A program made the translations under genes and the position numbers. This document shows positions 1-5,470 of a DNA stretch of 5,470 nucleotides, one piece after another; position 1 is the stretch's first letter; each line of letters begins with the position of its first letter. A model generated the notes under the pieces. The model searched no databases, was not told where the DNA came from, and saw nothing but the letters and a program-made list of their open reading frames with translations. The DNA is from Pyrodictiaceae archaeon (GTDB lineage Archaea; Thermoproteota; Thermoprotei_A; Sulfolobales; Pyrodictiaceae), in NCBI GenBank assembly GCA_027043685.1, contig JALUFI010000067.1, positions 1 through 5,470 of the forward strand, in the 5' to 3' direction.

Positions 1-253
1 CCGAGGCAAGCCAAACCACGGCATCGGCCACAAACTCCTGCGTAGGCACATAGGGCGACAAACTACCCCCAACGCCCTCTATGAGCGAGAAAGCGTCATA
101 GAGCAGCTGGGCAGCCCTGCCAAGCTCGCCCGCATCAAGCTCCACGGCCTCCCTGCCCCGCTTCTCGCTAGCCAAGCCCACCGGCACCTCCAGCCCCGCG
201 CCCCATTCCCTTCCCCTGGATATCGCTGCCTGGAGCGTCCAGGGCATCGGCAC
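1..253 (-). CDS. Unrecognised protein, N-terminal part (partial at left edge)
   Basis: An open frame runs on the minus strand from the divergent promoter region to the window edge, giving 84 residues with no stop. I do not recognise the family. The visible part starts VPMPWTLQAAISRGREWG and has an acidic and hydrophobic middle (AVELDAGELGRAAQLLYDAF) that looks helical. No signal peptide, membrane segment, zinc site or nucleotide-binding motif is seen. Codon use (AGG, CTC, GTG, GCC) resembles the neighbouring genes, which supports real coding. The start is uncertain. GTG at 253 is chosen. ATG at 247 has a GGTG only 3 nt upstream. A TTG at 310 in the same frame would suit a leaderless transcript from the TATA-like box at 331-336; the frame is closed by TGA at 317-319. 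It is transcribed away from prefoldin alpha. Confidence 0.6.
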   Translation of the reverse strand, partial: MPMPWTLQAAISRGREWGAGLEVPVGLASEKRGREAVELDAGELGRAAQLLYDAFSLIEGVGGSLSPYVPTQEFVADAVVWLAS

Positions 254-330
254 CGCTAAACCCGGCTCGCAAAACAGTAACCTACATGCATACCTATGGA
301 CACGATGCAAGAGATTTCAAAGAAGCACTG

Positions 331-336
331 TATATA
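331..336 (-). promoter_or_regulatory. TATA-like box of the leftward gene
   Basis: TATATA lies in an AT-rich island of an otherwise GC-rich window. With the usual archaeal spacing of about 26-27 nt from box centre to start site, leftward transcription would begin near 306-310. That is at the in-frame TTG at 310, or about 55 nt before the GTG at 253. A second, weaker AT-rich stretch (reading CTTTGAAAT on the minus strand, about 316-324) could serve instead. The assignment is inferred from position and composition. Confidence 0.45.
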
Positions 337-349
337 TGTGTACGACACA
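337..349. repeat. Short inverted repeat next to TATA box (possible operator)
   Basis: TGTGT-ACG-ACACA is a perfect inverted repeat with 5-bp arms and a 3-nt spacer. On the leftward promoter it occupies the BRE position, directly upstream of the TATA-like box. It lies between that box and the rightward one at 369-376. A dimeric regulator bound here could block TFB on the leftward promoter. The arms are short enough to arise by chance, so only the placement makes it worth listing. Confidence 0.25.
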
Positions 350-368
350 CCTACCTATGAACCAAACC

Positions 369-376
369 TTTAAGTA
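369..376 (+). promoter_or_regulatory. TATA-like box of prefoldin alpha, likely leaderless
   Basis: TTTAAGTA, preceded by a purine/A-rich BRE-like stretch (CCAAACC, 362-368), is a good crenarchaeal TATA box. Its centre is about 29-30 nt upstream of the GTG at 402. Transcription should therefore start at or a few bases before that codon, giving a leaderless or nearly leaderless mRNA. No SD-like sequence lies in front of the GTG, which fits. Confidence 0.6.
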
Positions 377-401
377 AAAGCGGCCGAGCCCGCTATACAC
401 G

Positions 402-851
402 GTGAGAGCCGTGGCGGCCAAGGCACAGAACCATGAGAAGCTCCGCAAGCTTCAGGACGAGCTCAGGAGCCTCATAGCCCAGGCCGACCAGCTCCGCGCT
501 CAGATAGACATAATCAACGCGACCATCCAGGACCTAGCCGCCAGCATAGAGGTGCTCGAGTACATCAAGAAGTACGGCGAGGGCAAGACCGTCCTAGTAC
601 CCATAGGCGCAGGCAACTTCATACGCGCCAAGATAGAGAAGCCCGAGACAGTGATAATGGGCGTCGGCGGAAGGCTCAGCGTCGAGGTAGGCATAGACGA
701 CGCCAGGAAGATGATAGAGGAGCGCATAGCCACCCTGGAGAGCCTAAGGCTAGACCTACTAAGGAAGCTAGAGGAGGTCAACAGGAAGATCAACGAGATA
801 CTCCCCCAGGTAGAGGAGCTGGTCCGCCAGGAGCAGCAGGGCCAGCAGTAA
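402..851 (+). CDS. pfdA: Prefoldin alpha subunit
   Basis: This is the alpha subunit of archaeal prefoldin (GimC), the cytosolic alpha2beta4 'jellyfish' chaperone that holds unfolded proteins in its coiled-coil tentacles and passes them to the thermosome. The 149 residues match the usual length. An N-terminal coiled coil (about 10-57) is followed by the beta-hairpin core (about 63-97) with the alpha hallmarks [14 protein letters not shown] and [12 protein letters not shown], then a C-terminal coiled coil (about 98-143) ending in a polar Q/E-rich tail. GTG at 402 is chosen because the TATA-like box at 369-376 predicts a transcript beginning there. GTG at 411 is the only close alternative. Prefoldin beta follows 136 bp downstream on the same strand, so the two are probably co-expressed. 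Lysine content (about 11) and ATA codon use are normal for a thermophilic archaeon. Confidence 0.95.
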   Translation: MRAVAAKAQNHEKLRKLQDELRSLIAQADQLRAQIDIINATIQDLAASIEVLEYIKKYGEGKTVLVPIGAGNFIRAKIEKPETVIMGVGGRLSVEVGIDDARKMIEERIATLESLRLDLLRKLEEVNRKINEILPQVEELVRQEQQGQQ

Positions 852-906
852 CCCCGCCGAGACAATCTCTCCCCAGAAGTTTTCCGCCCCTCACAGCCCC
901 CAGCCT

Positions 907-925
907 CGGGGCCATCCAGGCCTCG
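907..925 (+). other. Predicted stem-loop in the pfdA-pfdB spacer
   Basis: CGGGGCC (907-913) can pair with GGCCTCG (919-925) around a 5-nt loop, giving a 7-bp stem with one G-U pair. It lies in the untranslated RNA between the two prefoldin genes. It could be a processing, stability or attenuation element. No run of T follows directly, so it is not a convincing archaeal terminator. Structure is inferred by eye. Confidence 0.35.
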
Positions 926-930
926 TTCTC

Positions 931-943
931 GCCCCACCGGGGC
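931..943 (+). other. Second predicted stem-loop in the pfdA-pfdB spacer
   Basis: GCCCC (931-935) pairs with GGGGC (939-943) across a 3-nt loop. It sits 5 nt after the first hairpin and about 30 nt before the pfdB ribosome-binding site. The stem is short but all G-C. In this GC-rich DNA such stems are common, so support comes mainly from the tandem placement. Confidence 0.3.
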
Positions 944-972
944 CCAGCAAACCCTACACACCGCACTGAAGG

Positions 973-980
973 GGAGATGA
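973..980 (+). promoter_or_regulatory. Ribosome-binding site of pfdB, deciding a TTG start
   Basis: GGAGATGA differs by one base from the archaeal SD core GGAGGTGA and ends 7 nt before the TTG at 988. This fixes TTG as the pfdB start. The ATG embedded in the site (977) is out of frame with pfdB. Confidence 0.6.
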
Positions 981-987
981 CCCGGCC

Positions 988-1302
988 TTGGCGGCCCAGG
1001 CTGACGTGGCGCGGCTCCAGGAGCTGCTGCGCGAGTACAGCGCCGTGCGCACCGAGCTCAACACGGTGAGGGCGAGGATAGCCGAGCTTAGGGAGGCGAA
1101 GAGGATACTGGAGGAGAAGAAGCCCCGTACAGTGTTCCGCGAGGTAGGCGGCCTCCTGGTGGAGACGAGCCTCGAGGAGGCGCTGCGCTACGTGAGTGAC
1201 GAGCTGGAGGTCCTGGAGCTGAGGCAGAGGAAGCTCGAGGAGCAGGAGCGCAGGCTCCTAGAGGCCATCAAGCAGCTTGAGGAGAAGCTCGGCCTACGCT
1301 AG
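988..1302 (+). CDS. pfdB: Prefoldin beta subunit (short)
   Basis: This is the beta subunit of prefoldin, present in four copies per hexamer. Its 104 residues form two long charged helices (about 5-45 and 62-102) joined by a single beta hairpin with the beta-family pattern VFREVGGLLVET (49-60). The second helix carries the family-like LELRQRKLEEQERRL (76-90). It is shorter than the typical archaeal beta of about 115-125 residues, lacking part of the N-terminal helix and the C-terminal tail, but nothing suggests truncation by mutation. The TTG start is supported by the SD at 973-980. It is probably co-transcribed with pfdA, since no convincing TATA box is seen in the 136-bp spacer, yet it has its own ribosome-binding site. 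Its last 9 bp overlap the 3' end of convergent tmcA. A prefoldin-like paralogue rather than the main beta subunit is a lesser possibility. Confidence 0.85.
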   Translation: MAAQADVARLQELLREYSAVRTELNTVRARIAELREAKRILEEKKPRTVFREVGGLLVETSLEEALRYVSDELEVLELRQRKLEEQERRLLEAIKQLEEKLGLR

Positions 1303-3462
1303 CCCCCCAGGCTCTCCAGGGTTTTTGCCGCGGTGCTCCAGGGCGAGGCGGAGCAGCTTCACCGAGGCATTGAGGAGCACCTCGGCGGCCTCCCCCACGG
1401 GCTTGCCGATGGCATCGGCAACCTCGTTCAAGGGCTTCCCCTGGAGCACGTAGGCTGTAACCGCTACCAGCTCCTCGCGTGTAAGCTCCCTGACGGCGCC
1501 TGGGAGGAGATGGGCAGCAGCGGCGTACACCACGTGCGTGACGGACTCGAGCCTCTCGGCGCCCCGGGACTCAAGCACGTGCAGCGCCCTCTCCAGCTGA
1601 GCGCGGCCCGGCGGGGCGCGGAGGGCGCCGTCCGCGTACCTGGCCATCGAGGCCAGTGCCTCGGCGAGCCTCTCAGCCGCCACGTCGCGGTAGACGACGT
1701 GGGCCGCCAGGACGAGCCTGGCCGCGGCCTCCCTGACGGCCTCGGCTAACACGTCCCCGGCACGGGGCGCCAGGGGCTTCGCCACGGCGAAGTTCTTCTC
1801 ACCCGTCACCTTGTTGTACCTTGGGCTCACGTAGAACACCGTGTAGCCGTTCCGGAGCCAGAAGGGAGTAACCCCGGGCCTGCCGTAGACGGCGGTGACG
1901 AGGCCGCAGCCCCTCCCAGCCGCCCTCTCCTCCACGAAGCGGAGCAGCCTGCTGCCGAGTCCGCGGCGCTGCAGCCCGGGATGCACAGCGATACGGACAA
2001 CCCTCGCCGCGCAGAGCCCGGGCTCCCCTCCCAGCAGCTCCCCGAGGAGGCGGAGGCTCAGCCTCCCAGGCTCCGGGAGCCCCGGCTCCTCGTACCCAAC
2101 ATCAGCCACCGCCACCGGGTGCCCACCGGTCTCCGCGTAGACGACCTCATGCGTCGTGGACTCGAGGAGGACGAGCAGGTAGTCAGGCTCAGCCCGGTAA
2201 TGGGCCTCCATGAGGAGAGAGGCGAGGCCCCTCACAAGCCCCGTGTCCCCTGCCCCGGAGACGGGGTCGAAGACCCTGAACACGGCCGAGCCCGGCTCGC
2301 CGACGGGAGCCGCGCCGGGGCCCCGGGGGCGGAGGACAAAGGTCTCCTCAACCCAGTCCTCCAGGGGGTCGCCCGGCGGGTACCGAACCGGGTCCTCGAG
2401 CACCACGCGGAGCAGGGGCCTGGGCATCACCTCCTCGGCCTCCAGCGCGAGCAGCCTCCCCGCCCCCTCGTAGCCATGCGTCGTAGTCGCCGCTAGGAGC
2501 CGCCACGCGCGCCTCGAGTACCTCCTCAGCCTCGCAGCCCCCACGGCGGCAGCCTCGTCGACAACCACAACCGGCGCCGGAGCAACCTCCCCGGGCGCCG
2601 CGTACCGGAACACCGCGTCCCCGACGACAAGCTCCCCGCTCCGCCTCTCCACGCGGAGCCCGAGCCTAGCAGCGGCCAGCCTCAAGCCGCGGAGGAGGCT
2701 CCCCAGCTGCCCAGGCGAGGGAGCAACCAGGGCCACCGGGCCCGAGAGCCCCAGCCAAGCCTCCACGGCGGCAACGACGCCCAGCAGGAAGCTCTTCCCC
2801 CTCCCCCTGCCACCCAGAGCCAGGAAGCCGCGGAGGCGCCGCCTCTCCCCAAGGTAGCGGCGGAGCGCCTCAGCCTGCCCAGGCGTAAGCAGGCCCCCGA
2901 GGCGAGCCAGCCCGCCGCCGAGGCGGGCGCCTCCCCGCCTCCGCCAGCCACGCGGCGCGGGCCCCGGGAGCCGGCGGAGCAGCACCCTGCAGCCACCATC
3001 CCCGCGCCCCTCGGCCCACAGGATGGAGCGGGCCTCCCTAAGCGACGCCAGGAGGTAGCGGCGGTACCCGCCACGGCCCCCGGCGGGGCCAGGGTTCCAC
3101 GAGGCAAGCCGGGGAGCAACGACGACGAGAGCGCCACCAGCCTCCACGACGCCGGCCAGGCCAGCGACCACGTTGGGCCTAAGCAACCCCTCACTGGCAG
3201 CGAGGGCGTAATGAGCCTCCCTGCCAAGTAGCTCACCAAGCCCGCCGGGGCCCCTCACAAGGCAGCCACGAGGCCAGCCCCCGCGCGGCCGCAGCCCCCG
3301 AGTCACCACGCCGACACAGCCACCACGCCCCGCGAGGACACCGGCAACAGCCTCCACGGCCTCCCGGGGCTCAGCGCAGTGAAGCACAACGAGGCCACGG
3401 TACCCGCCACGGCCCCGGAGCCCGTTCAGGAACCCCTCAAGCTCCCCGAGGCAGCCAACCAC
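1294..3462 (-). CDS. tmcA: tRNA/RNA cytidine acetyltransferase TmcA (Kre33/NAT10 family)
   Basis: TmcA makes N4-acetylcytidine in RNA from acetyl-CoA with ATP or GTP hydrolysis. Bacterial TmcA modifies the wobble C34 of elongator tRNA-Met; archaeal homologues of the NAT10 type can modify many rRNA and tRNA sites. Numbered from GTG 3462 (722 aa), an N-terminal alpha/beta domain (about 1-160) precedes an RecD-like ATPase with Walker A GGRGRGKS (217-224), Walker B VVVVDEAA (298-305) and HGYEGAGR (329-336). A GNAT domain follows with RIAVHP (490-495), the acetyl-CoA loop QRRGLGSR (498-505) and PFWLRNGY (533-540). The C-terminal helical part (about 570-722) likely binds RNA. GTG 3462 is chosen because GGGGAG lies 7 nt upstream and the N-terminal length then resembles bacterial TmcA. 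The reading frame is open to GTG 3489, with an in-frame TAG at 3511-3513. The protein is very rich in Gly, Ala and Arg and has only eight lysines. Confidence 0.94.
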   Translation of the reverse strand: MVGCLGELEGFLNGLRGRGGYRGLVVLHCAEPREAVEAVAGVLAGRGGCVGVVTRGLRPRGGWPRGCLVRGPGGLGELLGREAHYALAASEGLLRPNVVAGLAGVVEAGGALVVVAPRLASWNPGPAGGRGGYRRYLLASLREARSILWAEGRGDGGCRVLLRRLPGPAPRGWRRRGGARLGGGLARLGGLLTPGQAEALRRYLGERRRLRGFLALGGRGRGKSFLLGVVAAVEAWLGLSGPVALVAPSPGQLGSLLRGLRLAAARLGLRVERRSGELVVGDAVFRYAAPGEVAPAPVVVVDEAAAVGAARLRRYSRRAWRLLAATTTHGYEGAGRLLALEAEEVMPRPLLRVVLEDPVRYPPGDPLEDWVEETFVLRPRGPGAAPVGEPGSAVFRVFDPVSGAGDTGLVRGLASLLMEAHYRAEPDYLLVLLESTTHEVVYAETGGHPVAVADVGYEEPGLPEPGRLSLRLLGELLGGEPGLCAARVVRIAVHPGLQRRGLGSRLLRFVEERAAGRGCGLVTAVYGRPGVTPFWLRNGYTVFYVSPRYNKVTGEKNFAVAKPLAPRAGDVLAEAVREAAARLVLAAHVVYRDVAAERLAEALASMARYADGALRAPPGRAQLERALHVLESRGAERLESVTHVVYAAAAHLLPGAVRELTREELVAVTAYVLQGKPLNEVADAIGKPVGEAAEVLLNASVKLLRLALEHRGKNPGEPGGLA

Positions 3463-3469
3463 GCAACCA

Positions 3470-3475
3470 CTCCCC
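3470..3475 (-). promoter_or_regulatory. Ribosome-binding site supporting the inner tmcA start
   Basis: GGGGAG on the minus strand is followed by a 7-nt spacer and GTG at 3462. No SD and no TATA box precede the outer GTG at 3489. This favours the start nine codons further in. Confidence 0.45.
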
Positions 3476-3568
3476 CACACAGCAGCCACACAGCGGGCGG
3501 CGTGGAGCCGCTAGGCGAACAACCCCTCCCCCGGCACACCAGGAGCCCTCCGGGGTGGCGGGGAAGCA

Positions 3569-4156
3569 GTGGCCGAGCCCAAGCCGCCCAGCCTGGCCCT
3601 AGCCTGGTACATGGAGGAGCCTTCTCTAATCCGGTGGCTAGCCGTGAGGCTATCCGAGGCCTACAGCGGCGCCAGGGTCGAGCTACTCGGCGAGACCGTG
3701 CTGCCGCAGCAGATGTTCGACCCGGTGAGGGGCCAGTGGCTAAGCAACCAGGTCCTGGCCTACGCTATGCTGCTCCGGGAGCGCCTCGCAGCCTGGAGCG
3801 ACGCCCTCCTGCTAGTCGTGGGCGGCGACGCCTACGTGCCGGGCCTCAACTTCGTCTTCGGCCAGGCGATGCTCGGCGCCGGGGTGGCGGTGGTATACAC
3901 GGAGAGGCTCCGCCCAGAGTTCTACGGAGAGCCCAGCGACGAGGAGCTGCTCCGCCAGAGGCTCCTCAAGGAGGCGCTCCACGAGCTGGGCCACGGCTTC
4001 GGCCTAGAGCACTGCCCGAACCCCAGGTGCGTGATGAGCTTCAGCAACAGCATACTCGAGGTGGACAGGAAGGAGCCAAGGTACTGCAGCCGCTGCGCCA
4101 AGAAGCTCCTCGAGAACGGGGTGCCCGTAGACCCCCGCTACGTGCTCCCAGGCTAG
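3569..4156 (+). CDS. amzA: Archaemetzincin, zinc-dependent peptidase (family M54)
   Basis: This is a predicted cytosolic metalloprotease of the archaemetzincin (archaelysin) family; natural substrates are poorly known. The 195 residues carry the full signature HELGHGFGLEH (138-148), with zinc ligands H138, H142 and H148 and catalytic E139. It is followed by C149, C154, the Met-turn M156, and C173-x2-C176, the four cysteines that form the second, structural zinc site in this family. GLNFVFGQA (92-100) upstream is also typical, and the N-terminal alpha/beta portion has the expected length. No signal peptide is seen. GTG at 3569 has only weak SD candidates (GGGGTGG at 3552-3558, GGGG at 3560-3563). 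The gene is divergent from tmcA, separated by a short GC-rich spacer without a clear TATA box. Its stop codon shares a CTAG palindrome with the stop of convergent lysZ. All catalytic and metal residues are intact. Confidence 0.94.
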   Translation: MAEPKPPSLALAWYMEEPSLIRWLAVRLSEAYSGARVELLGETVLPQQMFDPVRGQWLSNQVLAYAMLLRERLAAWSDALLLVVGGDAYVPGLNFVFGQAMLGAGVAVVYTERLRPEFYGEPSDEELLRQRLLKEALHELGHGFGLEHCPNPRCVMSFSNSILEVDRKEPRYCSRCAKKLLENGVPVDPRYVLPG

Positions 4157-4986
4157 CCCTGCCTCGCGAGGACGGTTCCCTCCCCCCGCAGCGCCGCCTC
4201 CAAGGGATTAGGCTTCGACGCGTTGACTATCACGGCCCTCGAGACGCCCTCCTCCACCGCCCTCGAGAGCTCGATTATCTTCCTGTTCATCCCCTTCCCT
4301 ATCCTCCCCTCCTCGACGAGCCTCAACGCCTCCTCCACGCCCAGCCTCTCAACCAGGACACCGTTCAGGAACAAGCCATCCACGTCAGTCAGCACGGCTA
4401 GCACGTCGGCGCCCAGGGCAGCCGCGACACGGGAGGCGAGCTGGTCACCGTCAACGTTCAGCGGCACACCCTCCTCGGGGTCATAGGCTATCGGGGCCAG
4501 CACCGGCGTGTAGCCGGCGCGGAGCAGCATGTTGAGGAACCCCGTGTTCACGCTCGTAATCCTCCCAGTGTAGCCGCCTGGTATGACCCGCTTCCTCCCC
4601 GTAGCCTCGTCGACCACGACTATCCTCTTCCTCCTAGACGCGAGAACCGAGGGCCCATCAGCACCCGTGAGGCCCACGGGGTGGAGCCCCCGGCGGGCGA
4701 GGCCGGAGACTATCCTCTTGTTCAGCAGCCCCCCGAGAGTCATGACGAAGACCTCGAGCTCCTCCCAGGTGGTGTACCTGCTCCTCACCCCCTGCGGGCT
4801 GACAACGAAGCGGGGCTCCACTCCCAGCCTCCGCGAGTACTCCGTCACTATGTCGCCGCCGCCGTGGACGAAGACTACCCTGTGTCCCTCCCTGGAGGCC
4901 CAGGCTATGGAGTCAAGTATCCGGTCCATGTTGTTCATGAGGGCCCTGCCGCCGGCCTTCGCGACTATCAGGGCCAGGGCAGCCAC
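4153..4986 (-). CDS. lysZ: [LysW]-aminoadipate/glutamate kinase, amino acid kinase family
   Basis: This kinase phosphorylates the side-chain carboxylate of alpha-aminoadipate (lysine) and/or glutamate (arginine) while the substrate is carried on LysW; LysY then reduces the product. Numbered from GTG 4986 (277 aa), it shows the amino acid kinase fold: KAGG (10-13) and HGGG (41-44) for phosphate binding, SRYTT (69-73) in the position characteristic of LysZ rather than acetylglutamate kinases, LNVDGD (176-181), TDVDG (200-204), GKGMNRK (230-236) and NASKPNP (255-261). GTG 4986 is preferred because GGTG lies 5 nt upstream and family members start close to the KxGG strand. TTG 5004 is the alternative and has no good SD. 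It follows lysY in the same direction after about 57 nt (39 nt if TTG is used), so the two are probably one operon. It overlaps amzA by 4 bp tail to tail. Lysine versus arginine specificity cannot be decided from sequence alone. Confidence 0.92.
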   Translation of the reverse strand: MAALALIVAKAGGRALMNNMDRILDSIAWASREGHRVVFVHGGGDIVTEYSRRLGVEPRFVVSPQGVRSRYTTWEELEVFVMTLGGLLNKRIVSGLARRGLHPVGLTGADGPSVLASRRKRIVVVDEATGRKRVIPGGYTGRITSVNTGFLNMLLRAGYTPVLAPIAYDPEEGVPLNVDGDQLASRVAAALGADVLAVLTDVDGLFLNGVLVERLGVEEALRLVEEGRIGKGMNRKIIELSRAVEEGVSRAVIVNASKPNPLEAALRGEGTVLARQG

Positions 4987-4991
4987 ACCCC

Positions 4992-4995
4992 CACC
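4992..4995 (-). promoter_or_regulatory. SD-like site supporting the inner lysZ start
   Basis: GGTG on the minus strand matches part of the archaeal SD GGAGGTGAT and is spaced 5 nt from the GTG at 4986. The upstream TTG (5004) has only a GGGG about 13 nt away. Confidence 0.35.
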
Positions 4996-5043
4996 CAGCG
5001 ACAAGCCTGGAAGGGAACCCCGTGGACGCGGGCCAGAGGGGCG

Positions 5044-5470
5044 CTAGGCGGGCTTGAGGGGCGGGTAGAGGAGCCCAGTCTCCTCGGGGACCCCGATGCT
5101 TATGTTCCAGGCCTGCACCGCCTGGCCCGCGGCGCCGCGGACCAGGTTGTCTATCGCTGCGAACCCGGTGACCCTGCCGAGCCTCTCCTCCACCGCGAAC
5201 CCCACGTCCGCGTAGTTACTGCCCACAACGTACTTGGGGTCCGGGTAGCCCGGCGGCGTCCCGTGCACGAGGCGGACGAAGACGGAGCCCCTGTAGAACG
5301 AGGCGTATACCCGCAGCAGCTCCTGCTCCGACACGCTCCTAGACGCCCAGCCGTGGCCGCTGGCCAGCGCCCCCCTTATGCTGGACACCGCGTGGGGCAC
5401 CAGGCTCACCCTTACCTCGCGGCCGGCGAGCCTGCTGAGCTCCTGCTCAGCCTCCGCCGCGTGGCGGTGG
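5044..5470 (-). CDS. lysY: [LysW]-aminoadipyl/glutamyl phosphate reductase, C-terminal part (partial at right edge)
   Basis: This NADPH-dependent reductase converts the LysW-bound acyl phosphate made by LysZ to the semialdehyde, in lysine and/or arginine synthesis. The frame is open to the window edge, so the 141 residues here are the C-terminal two-fifths of a protein normally about 350 long. An internal GTG at 5409 is not a real start, because the conserved family pattern HRHAAEAEQELSRL lies upstream of it. Further hallmarks are SLVPHAV, RGAL, the strand KYVVGSNYADVGF and the helix DNLVRGAAGQAVQAWN near the C terminus, all typical of the ArgC/LysY dehydrogenase fold. The NADP-binding domain and the catalytic cysteine lie outside the window. 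It stands directly upstream of lysZ in the same direction, consistent with a shared transcript; lysW and lysX may lie further upstream, outside this window. Confidence 0.93.
   Translation of the reverse strand, partial: HRHAAEAEQELSRLAGREVRVSLVPHAVSSIRGALASGHGWASRSVSEQELLRVYASFYRGSVFVRLVHGTPPGYPDPKYVVGSNYADVGFAVEERLGRVTGFAAIDNLVRGAAGQAVQAWNISIGVPEETGLLYPPLKPA

Noticed and set aside
879..885. Short T-run after pfdA as a terminator
   Set aside because: Only four T in a row, weaker than archaeal poly-T terminators, and pfdB follows on the same strand.
500..961. Minus-strand open frame of 153 codons opposite pfdA
   Set aside because: It is the antisense of prefoldin alpha, with a Ser/Leu/Arg-rich translation and no family pattern.
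961..987. CTGA and GATGA elements suggesting a C/D box sRNA
   Set aside because: There is no complete C box (RTGATGA) paired with a D box at the right spacing. The GATGA is better explained as the pfdB ribosome-binding site.
2682..3239. Minus-strand open frame of 185 codons inside tmcA
   Set aside because: It is an out-of-frame reading of the GC-rich TmcA N-terminal and ATPase region, with a Ser/Gly/Ala/Trp-rich product.
3379..4401. A 340-codon plus-strand open frame crossing the tmcA start, amzA and the lysZ end
   Set aside because: It overlaps three genes with clear family motifs. Its translation is a Pro/Arg/Gly/His-rich low-complexity product, typical of a GC-driven open frame.
4583..5047. 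Plus-strand open frame of 154 codons opposite lysZ
   Set aside because: It lies antisense to well-conserved LysZ and has no recognisable motifs.
1..5470. tRNA or rRNA genes, CRISPR array, insertion sequence or att sites
   Set aside because: No cloverleaf-like sequence with a conserved T-loop, no regularly spaced repeats, no transposase motifs and no terminal inverted repeats were seen. Nearly all DNA is explained by housekeeping genes.

Overview
The window looks like a compact, GC-rich chromosome segment from a hyperthermophilic crenarchaeon (Thermoproteota, Desulfurococcales/Pyrodictiaceae-like). This rests on archaeal prefoldin subunits, an archaeal-length TmcA, an archaemetzincin and LysW-pathway lysine/arginine enzymes. 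It also rests on heavy AGG/AGA (Arg) and ATA (Ile) codon use, GTG and TTG starts, TATA-box promoters placed for leaderless transcripts, and Shine-Dalgarno (SD)-like sites complementary to the archaeal 16S tail. The species cannot be fixed from the sequence alone.

Layout, left to right. At 1-253 (-) is the start of an unrecognised gene cut by the window edge. A 148-bp divergent intergenic region (254-401) carries one TATA-like promoter per strand. Next come the two subunits of the chaperone prefoldin on the + strand, alpha (402-851) and beta (988-1302). The 136-bp gap between them holds two predicted hairpins and a good SD for beta. On the - strand, 1294-3462 encodes TmcA, the RNA cytidine acetyltransferase (possible start as far out as 3489). 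Divergent from it is archaemetzincin (3569-4156, +). Convergent to that is the - strand pair lysY (5044 to the right edge, partial) followed by lysZ (4153-4986, possible start at 5004), consecutive steps of LysW-dependent lysine and/or arginine biosynthesis.

The genes fall into three themes: protein folding and turnover (prefoldin, archaemetzincin), RNA modification suited to heat (TmcA/ac4C) and amino-acid biosynthesis (lysY-lysZ). Both convergent junctions overlap, by 9 bp at pfdB/tmcA and by 4 bp at amzA/lysZ, where one CTAG palindrome supplies both stop codons. No clearly novel system is visible. The points most worth checking are the adjacent alpha/beta prefoldin genes with a structured spacer, the overlapping convergent ends, the near absence of lysine from TmcA, and the unidentified gene sharing the prefoldin promoter region.
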